From: Effrenium voratum
Taxonomy: Eukaryota > Sar > Dinophyceae > Suessiales > Symbiodiniaceae
Direction of reading: 5' to 3'
DNA length: 64,000 nucleotides
Assembly: GCA_963377175.1 (NCBI GenBank)
Contig: CAUJNA010003002.1
Span: forward strand, 255,501-319,500
A model generated the notes under the pieces. The model saw only the letters and a program-made list of their open reading frames with translations, was not told the DNA's origin and ran no database searches. Below are positions 48,901-61,400 of the stretch, piece by piece. The position numbers and the translations under genes are program-made. The number at the start of each line of letters is the position of its first letter. Positions within the stretch are counted from its first letter, which is position 1.

Positions 48901-49418
48901 GCCGCACCTCGGCTTTTTTTGGTTTGGGCGGAAAAACATATTTGGACCCTCAAACTGCCCTTGAAAAAGGGGCAAAACCAACGCCACACAAACCCTAAAC
49001 CAACCCTAACCAGCCCTAAACCCTTTAGCAATGCAACCTCAGCCGAGCTCAGTACCAAACCCACATGGCTCGGATTGCATAATACTCACGCCAGAAACAA
49101 GCAGAAGGGGTTGAGAGGGGCAGCAAGATTCGCTGGGTTGCTCAAATGTACCTCTAAATCCTTCCCTTGTTACGCAATGGGTGCCCTGCGCAGTGGTTTC
49201 AATTCCCCATTGGGATTGGCCGCCTCCATTTCGAACGGCCGATAGCATTGGGATTGGGATCCAGCTCCATTTTGAGCATGGCTCAGGGGAAATCAGCCCC
49301 CTTTGGGGTCCCAAATGGCCATGGGTTTGTATATGGACCTATTCAATCAGCCTTTGAGAGTGCAAGAATAATGTCCCTCCCTTCCCCCGGAGAGAATCCG
49401 GTAGACTCAGATTGGTGT

Positions 49419-49705
49419 ACCACCCCCCCACCCCCCCACCCCACCGCCCACCCCCCCACCCCCCACCCCCCCCCCCCCACCCTTGCAAGGAGACACTTCC
49501 CATTCTTTCCAGGGATCCGAATCTTTCTAGAAAACCACCAAAAACCCTGGGTTGAAATGGCGCTCGGTTTTTGAAAAGAGCGATGGCTGAAAAGAATGGA
49601 ATTGGAATCAGCCCCCCCCACCCCCCAGCCAGCCCCACCCACACACCCCCCCCACCCCCCACCCCCCACCCCGCTCCCCCCATCCCCGTCCCCCCCCCCA
49701 ATCCA
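49419..49705. repeat. C-rich CCCCCCAC tracts in an RTCA intron
   Basis: Two blocks (about 49419-49482 and 49609-49700) of C-runs broken by CAC; they end 17 bases before the DEHL exon. Proline- and glycine-rich frames over them are artefacts. Confidence 0.85.
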
Positions 49706-49721
49706 CTGGGGAGTTCCTTAG

Positions 49722-49816
49722 GCCGGGGCACCAGCGCGGAGAGCGTGGGCGAAGAGGCGGCCCATGCGGCGCTCGCGGCGCTCGCGACCGGCGGCTGCTG
49801 TGATGAGCACCTGGAG
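49722..49816 (+). CDS. RTCA: RTCA exon: VGEEAA...DEHL
   Basis: Reads RGTSAESVGEEAAHAALAAL then ATGGCCDEHLE; the VG-x-EAA helix and GG-x-x-DE-x-L motif are conserved in RtcA. The donor is GAG|GAGTCC. Confidence 0.92.
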
Positions 49817-51768
49817 GAGTCCTTGGATGAAACGTGGCTGGTGTGTGGTGGTTTAAAGAATCGGGCAAGCCCAAAATGGAACCACAGATCCTTTTTTTCT
49901 GCACTTGTTGGGTTTGGACCATTTTAGTGGCAAACAAGCAGTTTAGACAAATCCCCTCAGGAAAGTGAGGCTAACTGGTAAATGCAAAGCACTAAAACAT
50001 GCGGTCCATTCCTGGCGGTGTATTTTTTGAGTCGTACCCTGCTCTTTTCCATCAAACCGAGGGTTGGGGTTAGTGATTGGGAGTTTGGAGGTTCCCTGAA
50101 AATGGCCAGGAGTGATCAAGACCAAGGCCAACCAGTAGGTGTTACCACCAGCGCCATCTCTCTGTTTTGGTTTGGACCGGTTCAGCGGTTTGGCACCAAC
50201 ATTCCAGCATCCACTGACTCATTTTGGGCCTTGTCGTCTTAAGGTCCAAAATGGTTGACATTGGCGGACGGCGTTTTTTTTTTTTTTTTTTTTTTTTGTT
50301 TGCTTCCCCTAGGAATAGGCGGTTGGCATCAAATTCCTATCAACTACCTTGACGGTGAAAAACATCTCGGCTTGGCCGCTGGTTCTCAGCAGGGAATGAG
50401 TTGGAATGACCCCGGCCATAACCATCCCCTATGTTTTCCTTCAAGGCTCATTCACAACACCCTGCACCGTCTGCATCTCGGTTTCTCTTTGGCTTCCAAA
50501 ATGAGAATTGAGACACATCATTCTGGTTGTTCCGGCACCCTCACAAGGTATTGGCATGCATTTTAAATGGCTTGGAGGTTCCCAGCGGTTGCTCAGGCTT
50601 TGCGCTTTTCATTGTTTAGTGATTGGATTTCCATTTAACCCACTAAAGTAAAACTTTGAGCTGGGGATAAGTTTGGACAGCCCATTTTGGTTAGAAGGGG
50701 AAGACACGTCACGTTTCGAGGGGACGACAAATCCATGGAAGTCAAAGATCACAACCCACAATAGTCTGTGTTAGTCGCCGGCCACCGGCCATCGGCCACA
50801 GCGAGGACGACGCAAATCAGACTTTGATTGCCAGACCTAGCTGACCTTTCATAGCTTGTCGGCGTCCGTTTGGATGTGGCGAATCTGTGGATCCACCCCG
50901 GTAGGATGTTAAAAGAGTACAACAGTACCAAGCAAGAACTTACAGGGGGGAAGAACAGGTGAAATCCACACAGAGCGCATCCAAACCGTTGTCTAGACCT
51001 TTTGGGTTTCCTTACCACCAAAAGGATATGTTTTTGCAGGGGGTCGGACTTGTTCGGTCCAGCAAATTGCACCTTGCCAAAGGCCGAAACATGGCCTTTC
51101 CGGAAGAGACGAGACTTTTTTTTGGGGCCTGAACCGGAATCTTGAGAGCTTTGTGCTCCAAATGCATTTGTTTTCCAAATGCCGGCTTTGTTCTGGGGTA
51201 CATGCTGAAAAGCCGTTTTGTTTCTCAGGCAAATGTTTTGTTGTTGGTTGGGATGGACATCATGCCCTGGAACAAAAGGGGGTACGGTGGATGCCAACTC
51301 AATATCTCAGGTAAACTATCCGCACGAACCACCCCACATGGAAATTTCAGTAAACCTGGGTCCTGCTTGTTCCCTTGCTTGCAATATTGAATTGGCATCC
51401 ATACTGATGGACGAATCCACAATTCATGGTTGAATGTACGTTGGGTTTCCTTCGTTTCATCACCAATACTCAGTTGAGCCACAATCAGAACCCGGGTAGA
51501 TGAAGGTTAGTAATGATGATCCCAACCAAAATAGCAGCGGATGTCCGCCTTCTTAACTCTTGAAGCACCGTTCTGGGGATCGACACATTTCATATCGGGT
51601 TTTGATTATGACTGGGACCATTTTGGGGTAGGTGCACACCCATTTTAGTCTATTGTAGTGGGGATTGGGATGTTCACCGGGGGCTAACCGGGATTTTGAC
51701 CCATGACGCAGTTGGCCTCTGTAGCTCTCGCAGGAGATCCCCAGAGTCTCGCCGGATGCCGCCGGCAG

Positions 51769-51852
51769 GATCAGCTGGTGGTCTTCATGGCGCTGGCGCG
51801 GGGCACTTCGCGCCTGCGGCTGGGGAAGCAGCGGTCGCTACATCTGCAGACA
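51769..51852 (+). CDS. RTCA: RTCA exon: DQLVVFMALA
   Basis: Reads DQLVVFMALARGTSRLRLGK then QRSLHLQT. DQL-(I/V)-(I/V)-FMALA-x-G is the best-known RtcA motif. The acceptor is GGCAG, the donor ACA|GCCGCG, followed by the same dispersed repeat as after the 45403 donor. Confidence 0.93.
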
Positions 51853-51894
51853 GCCGCGTGGCTCAATTCGGACGAGACGTGGTGGTTGTTGGGC

Positions 51895-51999
51895 GACATT
51901 TTACATTTTTGCTTGCGGTTTAGTGGGTGAAATCCAACCACTCAACTGCCCCAAAAAAAAGAGAGATTGTTGTTCCCCTTCCAACGTCAACCAAGGAGA
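51895..51999 (+). mobile_element. Dispersed repeat, family B, copy 3
   Basis: Pattern as at 45427 (ACATTTTACATTTTTGCTTG, GGTGAAATCCAACCACTCAA, CCCCTTCCAACGTCAACCAA). It starts about 43 bases after the RTCA donor at 51852. Confidence 0.75.
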
Positions 52000-53188
52000 G
52001 GGACGGACCTTGTGGGTGGAAATGGGGTTTGAGAGTTGGAAGCACCTCCTTTGAGTGGTTGGACAATGGTGGAAAGGTGGAACCGCATTTTGGTTGGACA
52101 TGTTTTTCTCTGAGTCAAGGAGATGCCAACGATTTAAAGTGAGAAGTCATAAGCGATCTTGGTATCACAAGGATTATTTTCCACAGAATTGGGCATCACA
52201 TAGCTTAGCTATTTTTCCCGCCGGTTTGGTATCACATCATCACTATAATGGTTATTTTTCCACATTTATGGGACAGATTTGTTGGGGAGAAATTCGCGGG
52301 CCGTCTTCTTTCTTGTGAAACTTAGCGGCGGAGTTTGCCTGGAGGGGGTTTGAACAACCGCTGCTTAGCTTTCTCAGGGCGTAGTTGCTAGGCTTGCAGT
52401 CGCTGGCAAGTGACATGCTGGCCTTAGCGTAGGCCCCTCTCTGGGTTTTGCAGGTTGGTGGGTATCCTTCATTGGTAGGTTGCGGATGGTAATATTGTCG
52501 CTTACTCCGATGAGTAAGAATTGAGCAAGAAACAATCTTGAAGGCGTTGAAGCAACGCGTAGGTGCCGAACCAGGGACCATTTCTCGCGAGAAAAGATCT
52601 GCATGCCCTTCAAGCGAAAGGTAGATGCCACGATGCCCAGTAGATGTGATGGGATGGAATTGTGCAATGTACTTTACTGCAAATGGAGGTCTTTGTCAGC
52701 ATAAGTGTCCTTTTTAGGTCTAAGGTTTGCTTAGAAATAGATGGAATCCACCGGTGTAGATTCTAGATGGTTTATGCCCCATTTACCAGGGCCATCGAAC
52801 ATTTTCCCCAAAATTAGATGACCAGGAGGCGTCTCAAATTCGGGGACGACTAAAATGACGGGCTTCCTTGCGAAAGGGGTTTAAAGCCAGACCTGTTCTT
52901 TTTTAGTTTCCTGTTGGGTGAGAGCATCGGTGTCCTTTTTAGGTTAGTATTGCTAGACATAGACCATCCTTTTGCCAGGGACACCCGTCTAGATGTTTCC
53001 AAACGGACACCACCTGTGGGAGGACGAAATCCATGCAACGCACCACCCAAGAAACCCTAGAATGATTCGATTCCCCTGTCAGTACCAACAATCAAATGGT
53101 TTCAACCATAGCTTCAAAGTGGGATTTCGCAACCATCCACAGTATGGAAGGCCTGGATCCCAACTGCGCTCGGCCAGCGCCGTTCCAG

Positions 53189-53257
53189 GCGCTTTGGCTC
53201 GCGGAAGGCTTCGGCGCGTCAGTGCGGATCGCGGCTCGGAGTGCGGATCGCGGCTAG
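53189..53257 (+). CDS. RTCA: RTCA last exon
   Basis: Reads ALWLAEGFGASVRIAARSAD then RG and a TAG at 53255-53257. The TA-x-x-x-AE-x-x start fits the helix after HLQT in the family. The very C-terminal strand seen in animals is absent or changed. The acceptor is TTCCAG. Confidence 0.78.
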   Translation, partial: ALWLAEGFGASVRIAARSADRG

Positions 53258-55537
53258 AGGGAAGCGCTAAAAGCGTCAGACGGCGGTTTGGTGGCGGATC
53301 TTCGGACTTTAAGCTTTTGACGTTTTGGTAGAAAGTTTCCGAATTGGACCCGGAAGACGTGACGTAATTCTTGCAGAGGGGTGAACAGCAAGCAAGAAAG
53401 GAAATCAGGAAAGCCACAAGTCTATTGGGCAGTGTGAGCCAAATTGGCAAGCTCAAGCTGACGACATTGTTGCAGCATGAGAACACTGGGGCACAGAACA
53501 GCTTCCGCCTCTCTTGGTAACTGCTTAACCGCAGGGAGCGTAGCTCCGAGGCGAGAGAATGCGAAGTGGGACATGGCAAATAGGTTATTCCGACACAGAC
53601 CCACAGGTTAAGGTGCCTTCAAAGGTTCTGCCGGGTGTTTGGGTTTGCATGGAATTTGATGTTGCCTGAAAGCGTGCAGGTTTCATTTGGATGTGGCTGC
53701 CTTGGTTTGTGGTCCCTAAGCCCTAAGATTTCTTCCTGTAAGCTGGCGGCGCCGCTTCCTGATAAAAAAAAAAAAAAGAAAAGAAAAAAAAAACATCCCC
53801 TCGAGCCCTCACATGCCCTGCAAAAAGAAACCAGTTATTATTGGGGGTGTGGGGGCCCCTCCAAAAAGTGGTCTGAATCCCAACTAATATAGGGACACCC
53901 CCATAGAGATAAAAAGGGCGTTGATTAACAGGAGGTCAGCAAATACACGGACCCCGAATTGGAGTCTATGCCCGCCGAAAAGAGTGGATGCCCCAACCGA
54001 TGTGCAAGTGAAGCAACCACACGAACAACCCCCAAAACGGAAGGTTTCCTTGTTCCCATGCTCGCTATGCGTACCATGGTCAAAGAACTGGTTCCTGCAC
54101 GTGCAGTCATCAGGGATAGTCGCCTTGGATCCTTAATGCCCGTTATGATTCCGAAGGCAACCATGACTCATGGGTGCCTGGAGAAAGAGGGGGGAGGCAG
54201 CAAACAAATTAGCTCCAGCCAAACCTTTTCTCTCATGGCACCACCCCCAGCAGAGCCAATAAGCAACCCCAGGTCCAAGTGACGCTGGTGATGCTGGGGA
54301 TGTTGCCAGCCCTGTGGAAAACCCCAGCTAGTAAAAAAAACATCAACAACAACACCGTTACCCACACATGGAATCGGCATAGGTCTCAAAGTTCAGGTGC
54401 CAGACCCAGACGGCGACATTCTGGAAGTCACCGGCATGCTGTGAGAGACTCTCGCCGACCTGTCCAGCCGAGAAGCGATTTCTGGATGAAGCGTTTGGTG
54501 GATCGTCAGACTTTTGTGCCGCTTCAACCAACATTTGGGTACACCAACAAATGAACTTGCAAGTCAACCAACAACATGTGCGGACTTTGATCGAATCGAG
54601 AAATTGCTGAGGGATCTCATCGTTTTTGGTCGACGGTTTTTCACGGCGCCAGCATGTACAGTGTACAGTGCCGCCTTCCAGAAGAAACAAAAACGCTGTC
54701 GCTGCAAGCTCGGTGAGGTTCCGCAGGAGCGCCTCAAAGCATTGCCATGCATTGCGCAACTCAAGACACTCGTAAGAAAGAGCTGGGCTCTACGCCAACG
54801 AAGCTAGCCAGTTTGAGAGGACTTGATCAAAGGGGATCAGTTTCAATTTTGAATAAGCTATGATTAGGTTGTCCTGGTTGCAATCACGATGCGGTTACTG
54901 CAAGGGAACAAGGTGATTTTTCCTCAAGGTTACAGACTGTAACAGCACAAATCCCTTTATGCGGGTAAAGGGTATGATTGAAACAGCCGGCGGGAATTGT
55001 GCCTACTTTGGCCCATGCGTCTCGTGAGAATATCGGTTTCATAGGTTGTTCCTCGCAGCACTCGCTTGAATCAGGAAGCTATTCCGCACCTCTTAGGTGA
55101 GTTGGCACTTCATCCGACTGGCTTTCAAAGGACAGGGACTCAGACAAACAGCAGCACGGACATGTCACTTGCTGATCACTTGGAGACAATGTGAACTTTC
55201 GGATGAAAAACGAGGACCGTACGAGTCTCAGGGCTGGAACCTTTAAGCAATCTGACTAGCATCCTCCGGATTAATCGCAAGCTGACTGTAAGTCGGACAA
55301 TGAGCACCCACGCAGCGGGGACTCCGATTTGTATGCCTTTGAGACGCTGTCTGAACGGAAACAAGGTCGAAACTTGGTTGCTTTCTGCCCCCCTGCTAAA
55401 AGTTTAACTTTTAGTGGTTTAATGGAAAACCCACTAGATGGCAAAAAGTTACAAAGTCCTAACATCCAAGCAAAATGCACCAAAGGAAACTGACACGCCG
55501 AGCCTTGGGCAACATACAAACAGCAAGATGGTTGTTT
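53258..55537. other. Host intergenic DNA after RTCA
   Basis: No firm gene. A frame at 54514-54804 (plus) and another at 54358-54759 (minus) overlap. Neither has a recognised motif, though the mixed codon use could reflect a degraded element. Poly-A-rich patch at 53764-53795. Confidence 0.4.
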
Positions 55538-55652
55538 GCATAGGTGTCCTTTTTGGTTGTTTTGGTAGACAAATGGATGGCCTTGGTGTACCTGGTGGTT
55601 TAATCATCCACCAGGGAAGTCCATCTATTTCCCCTAAAAGGACACCTATGGT
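55538..55652 (+). mobile_element. Short inverted-repeat element, family A, intact copy (about 115 bases)
   Basis: A perfect 15-base inverted end, CATAGGTGTCCTTTT with AAAAGGACACCTATG, and an inner hairpin CCTGGTGGTTTAATCATCC then ACCAGG. Related relics with GGTGTCCTTTT starts are at about 42243, 43880, 52707, 52930 and 62469; some of these share a GATGGGTTTTATGCC-type middle. Confidence 0.85.
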
Positions 55653-57032
55653 TGTGTGCGTGTGTCTTTTTTGAGGGGCAGCCATTTGAGGTTGATTTAA
55701 AGGGAAACTAAAAGGACAACCAAATTCCATTTGTTGAGTCACTCTATCCAAATGATGGGTGTCCAATGGCGACCCTTTCCGAGGACCCAGCAACATTTGT
55801 CGCAACTGGCTCGACCTGCCATGTACAAAGTGATGTCACTTCACGGCAGCACGAGTCAACAAGTTGAGCCACACACACATACACAGCGTAGTGTTTTCTT
55901 GGGTAGACGGCAGGCCCCTTTCGTGCCAGGTTTTAATGACTCATTTCATTTTATGCTTCTCTTGCTGGTTCTCAGCAGGGAACCGTTGTGATTCCTGTAT
56001 TCATGCAATCCCCAAAGCCGGTTCATTCAAGCATCACCCGGACTCGGAAAGTCATTCCCGACCTAAGCACCAGCAAGTTCTTTGAATTCGTGTTCTCGCC
56101 TCATGCCATGGCCACCTCAGAAGCTTCGGACGAAGGCCAGGAGAAGCTGCGCTTGTGACCCGCGGGTGTGTCGCGTGTCTCTCCGTGAGCTGTCAACAAT
56201 TCATCCTAAACGGGGGGATGCTCTGCCCCGTTCTCGGGCAACTTGGACCATCGTTTTTGTTGTCGGTCAAAATTCAACCACTAGGGGCTCCGTAGCGTTT
56301 AGTCCTTGGTTCCATATACCAGGGCAACCCATTTTGGGGTTACCGCAGCCATTTGGTTTGATTTTGGTGTTCAAAGGGGCCATGTATCTTCGAAGCCTGG
56401 ATTTCTCCATTCGGCTTTGTGTGCAGTTTTTAGGCGGCCCCTTGTGCAATTTGGAGTGTGTGAGTCGTGGCTGAGACGGCACGTCTAGCACTGACAGCAT
56501 GTCGTAAGGACCTACAAATGGTTTCAATCAGTCCCTAAACCTTAGCCATGTCAGCAGAACCGCACCTGGGTTTTGGTCGCTCACGCAAGTGGACGCATTC
56601 TTCACGTAGAGCGGGCCACTGGCTCAAAGGTAGCCCGAATCCAGCGGCTTTCCGGTGGTTGGCTTAAGGTTTTTCACCGAAGTGAAGCCCACTGAACGGA
56701 GGGGGGGGGGAGGTTGTTGTTTTTTAGTAGGTTCTAGCCGAGCGAAATACCAACAACCTGCCTTGGCCCAAGTTGGTGGGGGTTCCCAGGCATCCGGCCC
56801 CTTCGGGCTGTGGATTTTTGGGGTGCGGTTCAGTTTCCGAACATCAACCCACCAGTGTTTCCTTTAAATATGTATATATATATATATCTATGTTCGGACC
56901 AGTCCTTCGTTTTTCTTCTTTTTTTCCCCCCCCCCCCCGATTTCTTCGGCTCCGACCACCGGCTCCTGCGCCGGCCGAAAAACCCGGCTGGTTCGACGCG
57001 AGCGAGCGAGCAAGCGACCGAGCGAGCGAGCC
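55653..57032. other. Host intergenic or intron DNA
   Basis: No supported gene. Holds a TA run at 56872-56889 and C-rich run at 56926-56938. Confidence 0.4.
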
Positions 57033-57192
57033 ATGGTCCGCGGCTTTGCGCTGGGCACGGGCTTTGGCCTAGCGCTGGGCGTGGGCCTGAACCTCTTCAG
57101 CGTGCCTCGCGATTCGTCGCTCGCGAGCCTCGCGCTCGCGGGCGGGGAGGCGCCGGATGCGGGTGCGCAGGCGGGTGCGCTGCAGGCGGGCA
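57033..57192 (+). CDS. Unassigned GC-rich exon-like block (possible first exon)
   Basis: The ATG at 57033 opens MVRGFALGTGFGLALGVGLN, a Gly/Leu/Ala stretch that could be a membrane or signal segment, followed by SVPRDSSLASLALAGGEA. Codon bias towards C/G at third positions matches the RTCA exons and not the surrounding intron DNA. No family is recognised; some resemblance to glycine-zipper membrane proteins is not enough to name it. Confidence 0.35.
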
Positions 57193-59221
57193 AGTCGTGT
57201 TTTTTTTGGGCGCCGAGTGCGAAAGAGAGCTTTGTGCTTTTTGCTTTTGCCAGGCCGTGGTGTGAAATTGTGCTTTTACTGCGAAGGAACCTGGTGAGAG
57301 AGGGAAGGGGGGTTCCGGAACCTTGACGCGATGTGGGTATGCAGCAAAAGTCAGCCGAGTGTTCGACCGCAGGTTTTAGGCCTTGCTATATACCAGGGCG
57401 GCCGGGACCCATTTGTTGGGGTACCAGATTTTTGACCACCACAGCCGTGTCGGTGTTTTTTGTTGCGTGCAAGAGGGGCGCTTTGGTTTGTTCAGATGGG
57501 TGTGAGTCAACATTAAACCACCACAAAACGCAGGTTGTAGTCCAAGTTTACATTTACCAGGGCAACCCAGTTTGGCTACATATTTTTGACGCCACAGCCA
57601 GATTGGACCCAGGCGAGACTGGACAATCTGACGGATGCGATGAGCCCAGAACCCAGTTGCAGCCTCAAAGGCTTCAGCGGCACTCTGCCACCCCCCTGCG
57701 CCAAGCTCACCGAGTGGGAAAGGGCCGAAGAGCCCGCCCTGGTATTCATGAGCCTTGGACATATCACTCCTGTTTTGTATTCTTATGTGAATATAATACA
57801 TATATATATATATACTAATATACATACAAACACATACATACATACATATATATATATATATAGAATATACATATTGCAGGCCTGCCGTAGTGCCCGTCCT
57901 CAATCCCCAAAGAGCAGTTTTTGAAACTGAACCTTTACAACCACCTTGGGTTCTGGCTTTATAGAACGCTCGCTGGTGCGAGAAGTAGGGAATGGTTGGA
58001 ATGAAGCTGGAGACTCTCCTCCTTCCGGCTCTTGGGCCCGAGCCGGGGCGAATGTCTGGCTACGCGATCGATTCGGTAAAATTCAGGGAAGTGGGTAGTA
58101 ACCATGGTGAAAGCATCCACACAAGCCATGTGGCCAGGGGGTAAAACCTAGGGCGAGCCATTTTGGGGTGGATGGTTACATTGTTCACCAGGGGTTTCCT
58201 AGGTTTTGACCCACAGCCATGTGTTTTTGTTTTCAGTCCCCGGCTTTTTTGTCCCACTTTGAGCCGAACCGAAAAGCTTTCCGCCCTTGCGCCCTTGCGC
58301 AGCGAAGGCACAACCACAAGGCAGGGGGGAGCACCATGAAGGAGGCCATCAACATGCTCTGCAAAGCCCCCGAGTTGTGCATCTTGTTCTCGGGGAACCA
58401 GTCGAAGGACGAGAAGGGAAGCAATCTGAAGTTTTTGTTTTTTTTTACTTTCCAGGGTCCGGAGACGGAGTCGGAGGGCTTTGGATTTGCTGGCTTTGTG
58501 GGGGAGCGGTCCAAAGCGTCCGAGCCAAAGATGTCAATTTTCATTGCAAGAGGACTTCAAGGGTGAAGATTGGTGAAGGCTTTGCCCGAAAAGATGGTTG
58601 CAAGGTTGGTGAAGGTCTCTGCGAAACCGGAAGCCTCAAAGTGACTCACCAACGAAGGCTTGCAGTGGTTTGTCTTCCTTTCATAAAAAAAAGAAAAAGT
58701 CAAAAATAAAATAAAATAAAAAAATGCACCTTTCGAGGTTGCAAAGAGTGGAGGAGAATGCCCAGGCGCCCCAATTTCGTTCTGCTTCGGTGCGGGCTTC
58801 AAGTCTTGGCTTGGGCTTTGGGGACTGGGATGATGATTCCTTCAGCTTGGGGCCTGGGGCTTAGGGCTTCCACTCATCCACTCAAAAGCCTACGAGAGAT
58901 GGGTGGAAGGGCTCAAAAACCCCTTCCCTGAAAAACCATCAAGTTAGACCTGGCCAGAAAGTGTTAGGGGGTATTTCTGGTGCTTTCCTCTTGAATCTGC
59001 GGTGCAAGTAGGTGAACACTGGACCCCCCCCCCTTTCTGGAGAATCTACCATGGTTTTGGGTTTGTGTGGTTGGCTTACTTGCAATATGAAACGGACATC
59101 ACCTGTACTTGCCGCTTTTTGTTTGTTTGTTTGTTTGTGTGTGTGTGTGTGTCCGCGCGTTTCTATTGTTTAAACCAGCTAGAAAAGCAAGAGGATGAGT
59201 CTCCAGCGGGTCTTTAGTTGC
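57193..59221. other. Host intron/intergenic DNA with an exon-like patch
   Basis: A block near 58336-58385 (MKEAINMLCKAPELC) reads like a short exon but is unassigned. TA microsatellite at 57799-57865; GT run at 59135-59152. Confidence 0.35.
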
Positions 59222-61400
59222 TTAACCGCACACTTTTTTCGCAAATTGTGTTTTACATCCAAAGACGTAAACTGAACAGGCAAGTCTTCTCAAGGCGCAC
59301 ACTTCTTCGCACATTCTTCTTAAGACGACAAGGCAAGTCGTTTTAAACCACAAGCTTCTTCGCATTTTTTTTTTAATGCCGAAAACAAGTCTTCTCAACT
59401 CGCAAACTTCTTCGCACATTTTGCTTCAGACGAAAAGCAAGTCTCCTGAAACCGCACACTTCTTCGCACATGCTGCTAAAGACGAAAAGCAAGTCTTCTA
59501 AAATTTCAAACTCCTCCTTCGCATTTTTGAAGACGATGAAGCAAGTCTTCTTATATCGCAAACTTGTTCACATTTTCTCAAGACGGAAAAAGCAAGTCTT
59601 CTTAAACCGCAAGCTTCTTCGCACATGTTTCTTAAGATGAAAGGCAAGTCCTCTCAAACTGCACTAGAAGCGGAAAGAGCAAGTCTACTTGAACCGCACA
59701 CTTCTTCGCACATGCTTCTTTAGATTAAAAGAAACAACAAGTCTTCTTGATTCGCACGCTTTTTCGCACATTGTTCTTAGAACGATAAAGTCATCTTGAA
59801 CCGCACACTTCTTTGCACAGTCTTCTTAAGACGACAAAGCAAGTCTTAAACCACAATCTCCTTCGCACAATTGTGTTAAGATGGAAAGGCAAGTCTTCTC
59901 AACTCGCAAACTTCTTCGCACGTTATTCTTACTGAAAGCAGCCTTAAGATGAAAAGGGCAGGTTTTCTTGAACCGAAGCTTCTCCGCACATAACTTTTAA
60001 GACGTAGATGCAAGCCTTCTTAAGCCACAATATTCTTCGCGCATTTGTTTTTTTTGAAACGCAACAGCAAGTCTTCTTGAAACACAAACTTCTGCGCAAG
60101 TGTGTTTTGACATGAAAAGGCAAGTCTTCTTAAACCGCAAACTCCTTGGCACATTTTTCTTAATTCGAAAAAGCAAGGTTTCTTAAACCGTACACATCAT
60201 CGCACATTTTTCTTAAGACAAAAAGGCAGTTCTTCTTAAGCCACAAACTGCTTTGCACATTTTCTGAAGACTGAAAAGCAAGTCTTCTTAAACCGCAGTC
60301 TTCTTAAATCACGCACTTCTTCGCACACGTTTCTTAAGACGAAAAGGCAATTATTCTCAAACCACAAACTGCTTCACATTTTTCTTCAGACGAAAAGGCA
60401 AGTCTGCTTGAACTGCAAACTTCTCCGCGCATTTTCTTAAGACGAAGAAACAAGTCGTCTTAAACACGCCGTACACTTCTTCGCACATTTTTCGAGATGA
60501 ACCAGCAAGTCCTCTTAAACCGCAAACTTCTTCGCACATGTTTCTCAACACGAAAAATCAAGGCTATGTAAATTGCAAGCTTCTTCGCACATACTTCTTA
60601 ATATGGAAAAGGAAGTCTTCTTGAACCGCAAACTTCTTCGCACATTTTTCTGCAGACATTACACTATACTTGTTAAACTGCGCACTTCTTCGCACATGTT
60701 TCTTAAGACGAAAAGGCAATTATTCTTAAACCACAAACTGCTTCGCACATTTTCTGAAGACGGAAAAGCAAGTCTTCTTAAACCGCAGTCTTCTTAAATC
60801 ACGCACTTCTTCGCACACGTTTCTTAAGACGAAAAGGCAAGTCTTCTTAAACCACAAACTGCTTCACATTTTTCTTAAGACGAAAAAGCAAGTCTTCTTA
60901 AACACGCCGTACACTTTTTTTCGCACATTTTTTTCAAGATGAAACAGCAAGTCTCCTTAAAAGGCAAACTTCTTCACATGTTTCTTAACACGAAAAATCA
61001 AGGCTATGTACACTGCAAGCTTCTTCGCACATACTTCTTGATATGGAAAAGGAAGTCTTCTTGAACCGCAAGCTTCTTCGCGCATTTTTCTTAAGCCGAA
61101 AAAGAAAGTCTCCTTGAACCGCACACTCTTCGGCACATTATTATTAAGACGAACACTGCTCAAACCGCACACTCCTTCACACATTTTCTTGAGACGGAAA
61201 AACAAGTCTTTTTACACCGCAGACCTCTTCGCACATTTTGCTTCAGACGAAAACAGACATCTTCTTAAACCGCTTACTTCTTCGCACATTTTCTTAAGGA
61301 AAAACAACTTCGCAAACCGCCACATCGTAGTTTTTGGTTTTCTGGCCAGGAGCGGCCGTCCAACAAACCGCACATTTCTTCGCACATTTCGTAAGCCTCA
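59222..61400. repeat. 2.2-kb minisatellite of CTTCTTCGCACAT units
   Basis: About 40 diverged copies of a unit of roughly 50-60 bases. The consensus is CTTCTTCGCACATTTTTCTT, then AAGACGAAAAGGCAAGTCTT, then CTTAAACCGCAAA. Higher-order duplication is visible: a stretch from about 60270 recurs from about 60755 nearly unchanged. Short frames across it are repeat artefacts. Confidence 0.92.

Larger units (their letters stand above)
37869..53257 (+). other. RTCA: RTCA gene span: RNA 3'-terminal phosphate cyclase, 12 exons
   Basis: RtcA converts RNA 3'-phosphates to 2',3'-cyclic phosphates using ATP. Twelve short GC-rich blocks in order on the plus strand join in a single frame and follow the family from the N-terminal GGGQ-L-R motif to the C-terminus. 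In between are GLRP-x-HL, KGGTN, APQ-x-DYT, RG-x-x-x-GGGEV, a GCVL motif, DEHL and DQL-x-x-FMAL. Phases agree at every junction. Introns run from about 0.6 to 2.8 kb and are full of repeats. Only the first 15-20 residues are missing. Ten of eleven inferred donors are GC or GA, the other GT. Confidence 0.9.
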
